This document shows positions 62,088 to 64,000 of a DNA stretch of 64,000 nucleotides, one piece after another. Positions within the stretch are counted from its first letter, which is position 1. The number at the start of each line of letters is the position of its first letter. The stretch covers positions 496,001 to 560,000 of the forward strand of contig NZ_CP009451.1 of NCBI RefSeq assembly GCF_000757825.1. The letters are read 5' to 3'. Position numbers and translations under genes: made by a program. A model generated the notes under the pieces. The model had not been told where the DNA came from. It did not search any database and worked only from the letters and a program-made list of their open reading frames with translations. This DNA comes from Cedecea neteri (lineage in GTDB: Bacteria; Pseudomonadota; Gammaproteobacteria; Enterobacterales; Enterobacteriaceae).

Positions 62088-64000
62088 ATGAAGAAAACAT
62101 ATTCAGCCCGCCATAAAGAATCAATTGAAAAACCCACTAAGAATAGCCAGGAACAGATCATATCAGGTCCGGGGGCAGGACAAACCACCGTTACCCCTGG
62201 CTCTCATCTGATAACCCGTGAAGCAAAAAAAAACGTTGAGAATAAAGATGATCACGAGGGCTATAAAAAACTTGGATGGTGGGCTCTGGGTATTGGCGCG
62301 CTGGGTGGCGTTACGGCAGCGATATTGGGTGGTCATAGTTCAGGAGATGAACCACGCCCTGACTTGCCAGCCAGGCCAACGCCGCCTGAAGGTGTGATGG
62401 CGATACCCAGCGCAGAAATAACCGCGATCAATGATAATGTTGGCCCCATTATCGGGAATATTACAAGAGGTGGGATTTCAGATGATGCAAATCCTATATT
62501 AACAGGCAAAACCACAGCCCCCCTCACCGCCAGACAAACCATAAACATATTCGACAACGGTAATTTCCTCGGCAATGCCACTTTCGATGCTGCCACCCTG
62601 ACCTGGCGTTATGCTGATACCAGATCGTTGAAGAATGGTGTTAATCCGTCCTATACCGCTCAGGTTATCGATAGTGATGGCAGAGCGTCGCAGGTGAGTG
62701 AGTCTTATGAGATTCATATTGTCATTCTCCCCACCACGACCGCCAACATTAACAGTGTGGTGACTCATACTGGCACCGTCATGGAGAATGGCGGAGCAAC
62801 GAATGAGACAAGTTTACAGCTCTCTGGCTCGCTAAGCGCCCCACTGAAAGACGGTGAAACTGTTCGCATCTATGACGGCAAAACCTTCCTGGGAACGGCT
62901 ATCGTGGACAACATCGGGCAGACCTGGCGTTATACCGATGCCCGTACACTGAGCGACGGCGACAAACCATCTTACAACGCCCAGGTTGCCGATTCTGATG
63001 GGAATTTTAATTCATCCGGTGCGTCATGGAGTGTGTCTATAGATACATCCCCGCCTACGACAACGGCAACCGTGACCGGAGTTGAAGATGACGTTGGGAT
63101 TATTACCGGCAATGTTACGAGCGGCAATACAACCGATGACTCGCATTTATTTATCTCCGGGACGCTTAACGGCCCCCTTGTGGCGGGTGATACCATCCGC
63201 GTATATGACGGCACGACGTTTCTTGGTATGGCCAGCGTTGACAGGGTAAATCAAACCTGGACATATACTGACTCCCGTACCTTGGTTAACGGTGCCATCC
63301 CCTCCTATACCGCGCGAGTCACCGATGCCGCAGGAAATCAGTCCGCTGCAGGTGTGCCCTATAGCGTAACCATTGATACTTCTGTCCCAACTACCTCAGC
63401 AATAGTCACCGGCGTAGCTGACGACGCTGGGGTCATCACGGGTAATGTTGCTAGCGGGGGAACAACTGACGACACCAGTTTGGTTATTTCAGGTACGCTT
63501 AGCGCCGCAGCAGCAAACGGAGAGACCATTCGCATTTATGATGGCGCCACCTTCCTGGGCATTGCTACCGTTGATTTAAGCCACAATACCTGGCGTTATG
63601 CAGACACGCGAAGCCTGAAAAACGGCGCAGCGCCTTCTTATACAGCAAGAGTTGCTGATGCAGCGGGAAATATGTCTGACGCAGGTACGCCCTATAGCGT
63701 CACCATAGATACGACTGTCCCTGCCACGACAGCTACTGTTACCGGAGTAACGGATAACGTGGGTGCTGTCACCGGCAACGTGGCAAACGGCGGTACTACC
63801 GATGACACCAATCTGGTTATTTCAGGCACGCTTAGCAAAGTCCCCGCCTTACAGGAAACTGTGCGTATATATGACGGTACGACATACCTCGGCAATGCCA
63901 CGATTAATGTCAGCACTAGCACATGGAGTTACACCGATACACGAACTCTGACGAATGGCACGTCTCCCTCCTATACCGCACGGGTTGCAAACAGTATTGG
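62088..64000 (+). CDS. Giant Ig-repeat adhesin, N-terminal part (continues past the window)
   Basis: The frame is open from ATG 62088 to the window end: 637 complete codons with no stop. The N-terminus (MKKTYSARHKE...) is charged and not a signal peptide. Residues about 64-83 (LGWWALGIGALGGVTAAILG) form one hydrophobic segment, followed by a Pro-rich linker. From about residue 111, bacterial Ig-like repeats of about 110 residues follow one another, each with a VRIYDGTTFLG-like strand, TWxYTDxRTL and SYTARVxDxxGN. This is the build of BapA/SiiE-type giant adhesins exported by type I secretion. The start is weakly supported (AGAAG 12 bases upstream; GTG 62076 is the alternative). The C-terminal secretion signal and transporter genes should lie to the right of the window. 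Confidence 0.88.
   Translation, partial: MKKTYSARHKESIEKPTKNSQEQIISGPGAGQTTVTPGSHLITREAKKNVENKDDHEGYKKLGWWALGIGALGGVTAAILGGHSSGDEPRPDLPARPTPPEGVMAIPSAEITAINDNVGPIIGNITRGGISDDANPILTGKTTAPLTARQTINIFDNGNFLGNATFDAATLTWRYADTRSLKNGVNPSYTAQVIDSDGRASQVSESYEIHIVILPTTTANINSVVTHTGTVMENGGATNETSLQLSGSLSAPLKDGETVRIYDGKTFLGTAIVDNIGQTWRYTDARTLSDGDKPSYNAQVADSDGNFNSSGASWSVSIDTSPPTTTATVTGVEDDVGIITGNVTSGNTTDDSHLFISGTLNGPLVAGDTIRVYDGTTFLGMASVDRVNQTWTYTDSRTLVNGAIPSYTARVTDAAGNQSAAGVPYSVTIDTSVPTTSAIVTGVADDAGVITGNVASGGTTDDTSLVISGTLSAAAANGETIRIYDGATFLGIATVDLSHNTWRYADTRSLKNGAAPSYTARVADAAGNMSDAGTPYSVTIDTTVPATTATVTGVTDNVGAVTGNVANGGTTDDTNLVISGTLSKVPALQETVRIYDGTTYLGNATINVSTSTWSYTDTRTLTNGTSPSYTARVANSI
62418..64000 (+). repeat. 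Tandem Ig-like domain repeats of the giant adhesin
   Basis: About five units of about 320-330 bases begin near 62418, 62732, 63055, 63388 and 63718. The last three are the most alike (GNVxxGGTTDDTxLVISGTLS, YSVTIDTxVP), suggesting recent duplication towards the centre of the gene. The last unit is cut by the window. Confidence 0.85.

Noticed and set aside
62333..63922. Four short minus-strand ORFs opposite the giant adhesin
   Set aside because: They repeat with the same period as the adhesin repeats and are antisense images of them; the plus frame is continuously open.

Overview
The window looks like chromosomal DNA of a member of the Enterobacteriaceae. Positions 1-23300 follow the E. coli gene order ynfC-ynfD-ynfE-dmsD-clcB-bioD2-mlc-ynfL-ynfM-asr-ydgU-ydgD-mdtIJ-tqsA closely, with several additions. 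A budABC 2,3-butanediol operon with divergent budR, and a Salmonella-type osmU osmoprotectant transporter behind dmsD, fit the Klebsiella/Enterobacter/Cedecea side of the family. The genus cannot be fixed from the sequence alone. Most genes are GC-rich; three stretches are visibly AT-rich (about 35.0-35.4 kb, 38.4-39.3 kb, 52.9-62.1 kb) and look acquired.

Layout. 1-1.2 kb: end of a fructose-type PTS EIIC and an EIIA-HPr fusion. 1.2-9.6 kb: ynfC, ynfD, a Tat-exported molybdoenzyme (ynfE) with its chaperone dmsD but no ynfFGH, then the four-gene osmU ABC transporter. 9.7-23.3 kb: clcB, bioD2, mlc, ynfL/ynfM, an M32 carboxypeptidase, asr with expanded repeats, ydgU, ydgD, a GGDEF-EAL protein, mdtJI with an upstream ORF, tqsA, and a REP-like palindrome cluster. 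23.3-32.5 kb: a small esterase, an MFS exporter with its TetR regulator and tandem operator, a kup paralogue, and the bud locus with a CRP-like site. 32.8-34.9 kb: mesX-mesD, a folate-independent methionine synthase pair. 35.3-36.97 kb: a compact two-gene cassette with its own promoter and terminator. It encodes an aegerolysin-like/beta-pore-forming fusion protein, followed by an ATGA-coupled secreted Cys-containing small protein. 37-41.8 kb: glutathione peroxidase, an APH(6)-like kinase, an orphan possible PD-(D/E)xK protein, a LysR/PLP-aldolase pair, and a frameshifted zinc-ribbon gene. 41.9-50.5 kb: a 2855-residue cyclic beta-1,2-glucan synthase. 50.6-52.9 kb: a TetR/AbrB-type pair and a 5'-truncated ORF.

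53-64 kb is an AT-rich adhesin island. A six-gene minus-strand operon encodes a MotA/SiiB-like channel protein, a BapA-prefix/RTX type I secretion substrate, two MotB/SiiA-like proteins, a LuxR-type regulator and an EAL protein. An IprA-like winged-helix regulator converges on it. A giant Ig-repeat adhesin diverges from it and runs off the window. The likely reading is a SPI-4-like (Sii) surface-adhesin system with an unusual stator: one MotB-like subunit keeps the membrane Asp, the other has Ala there. No type I secretion ATPase, membrane-fusion or outer-membrane genes are in the window. No tRNA, rRNA, insertion sequence or CRISPR array was recognised.
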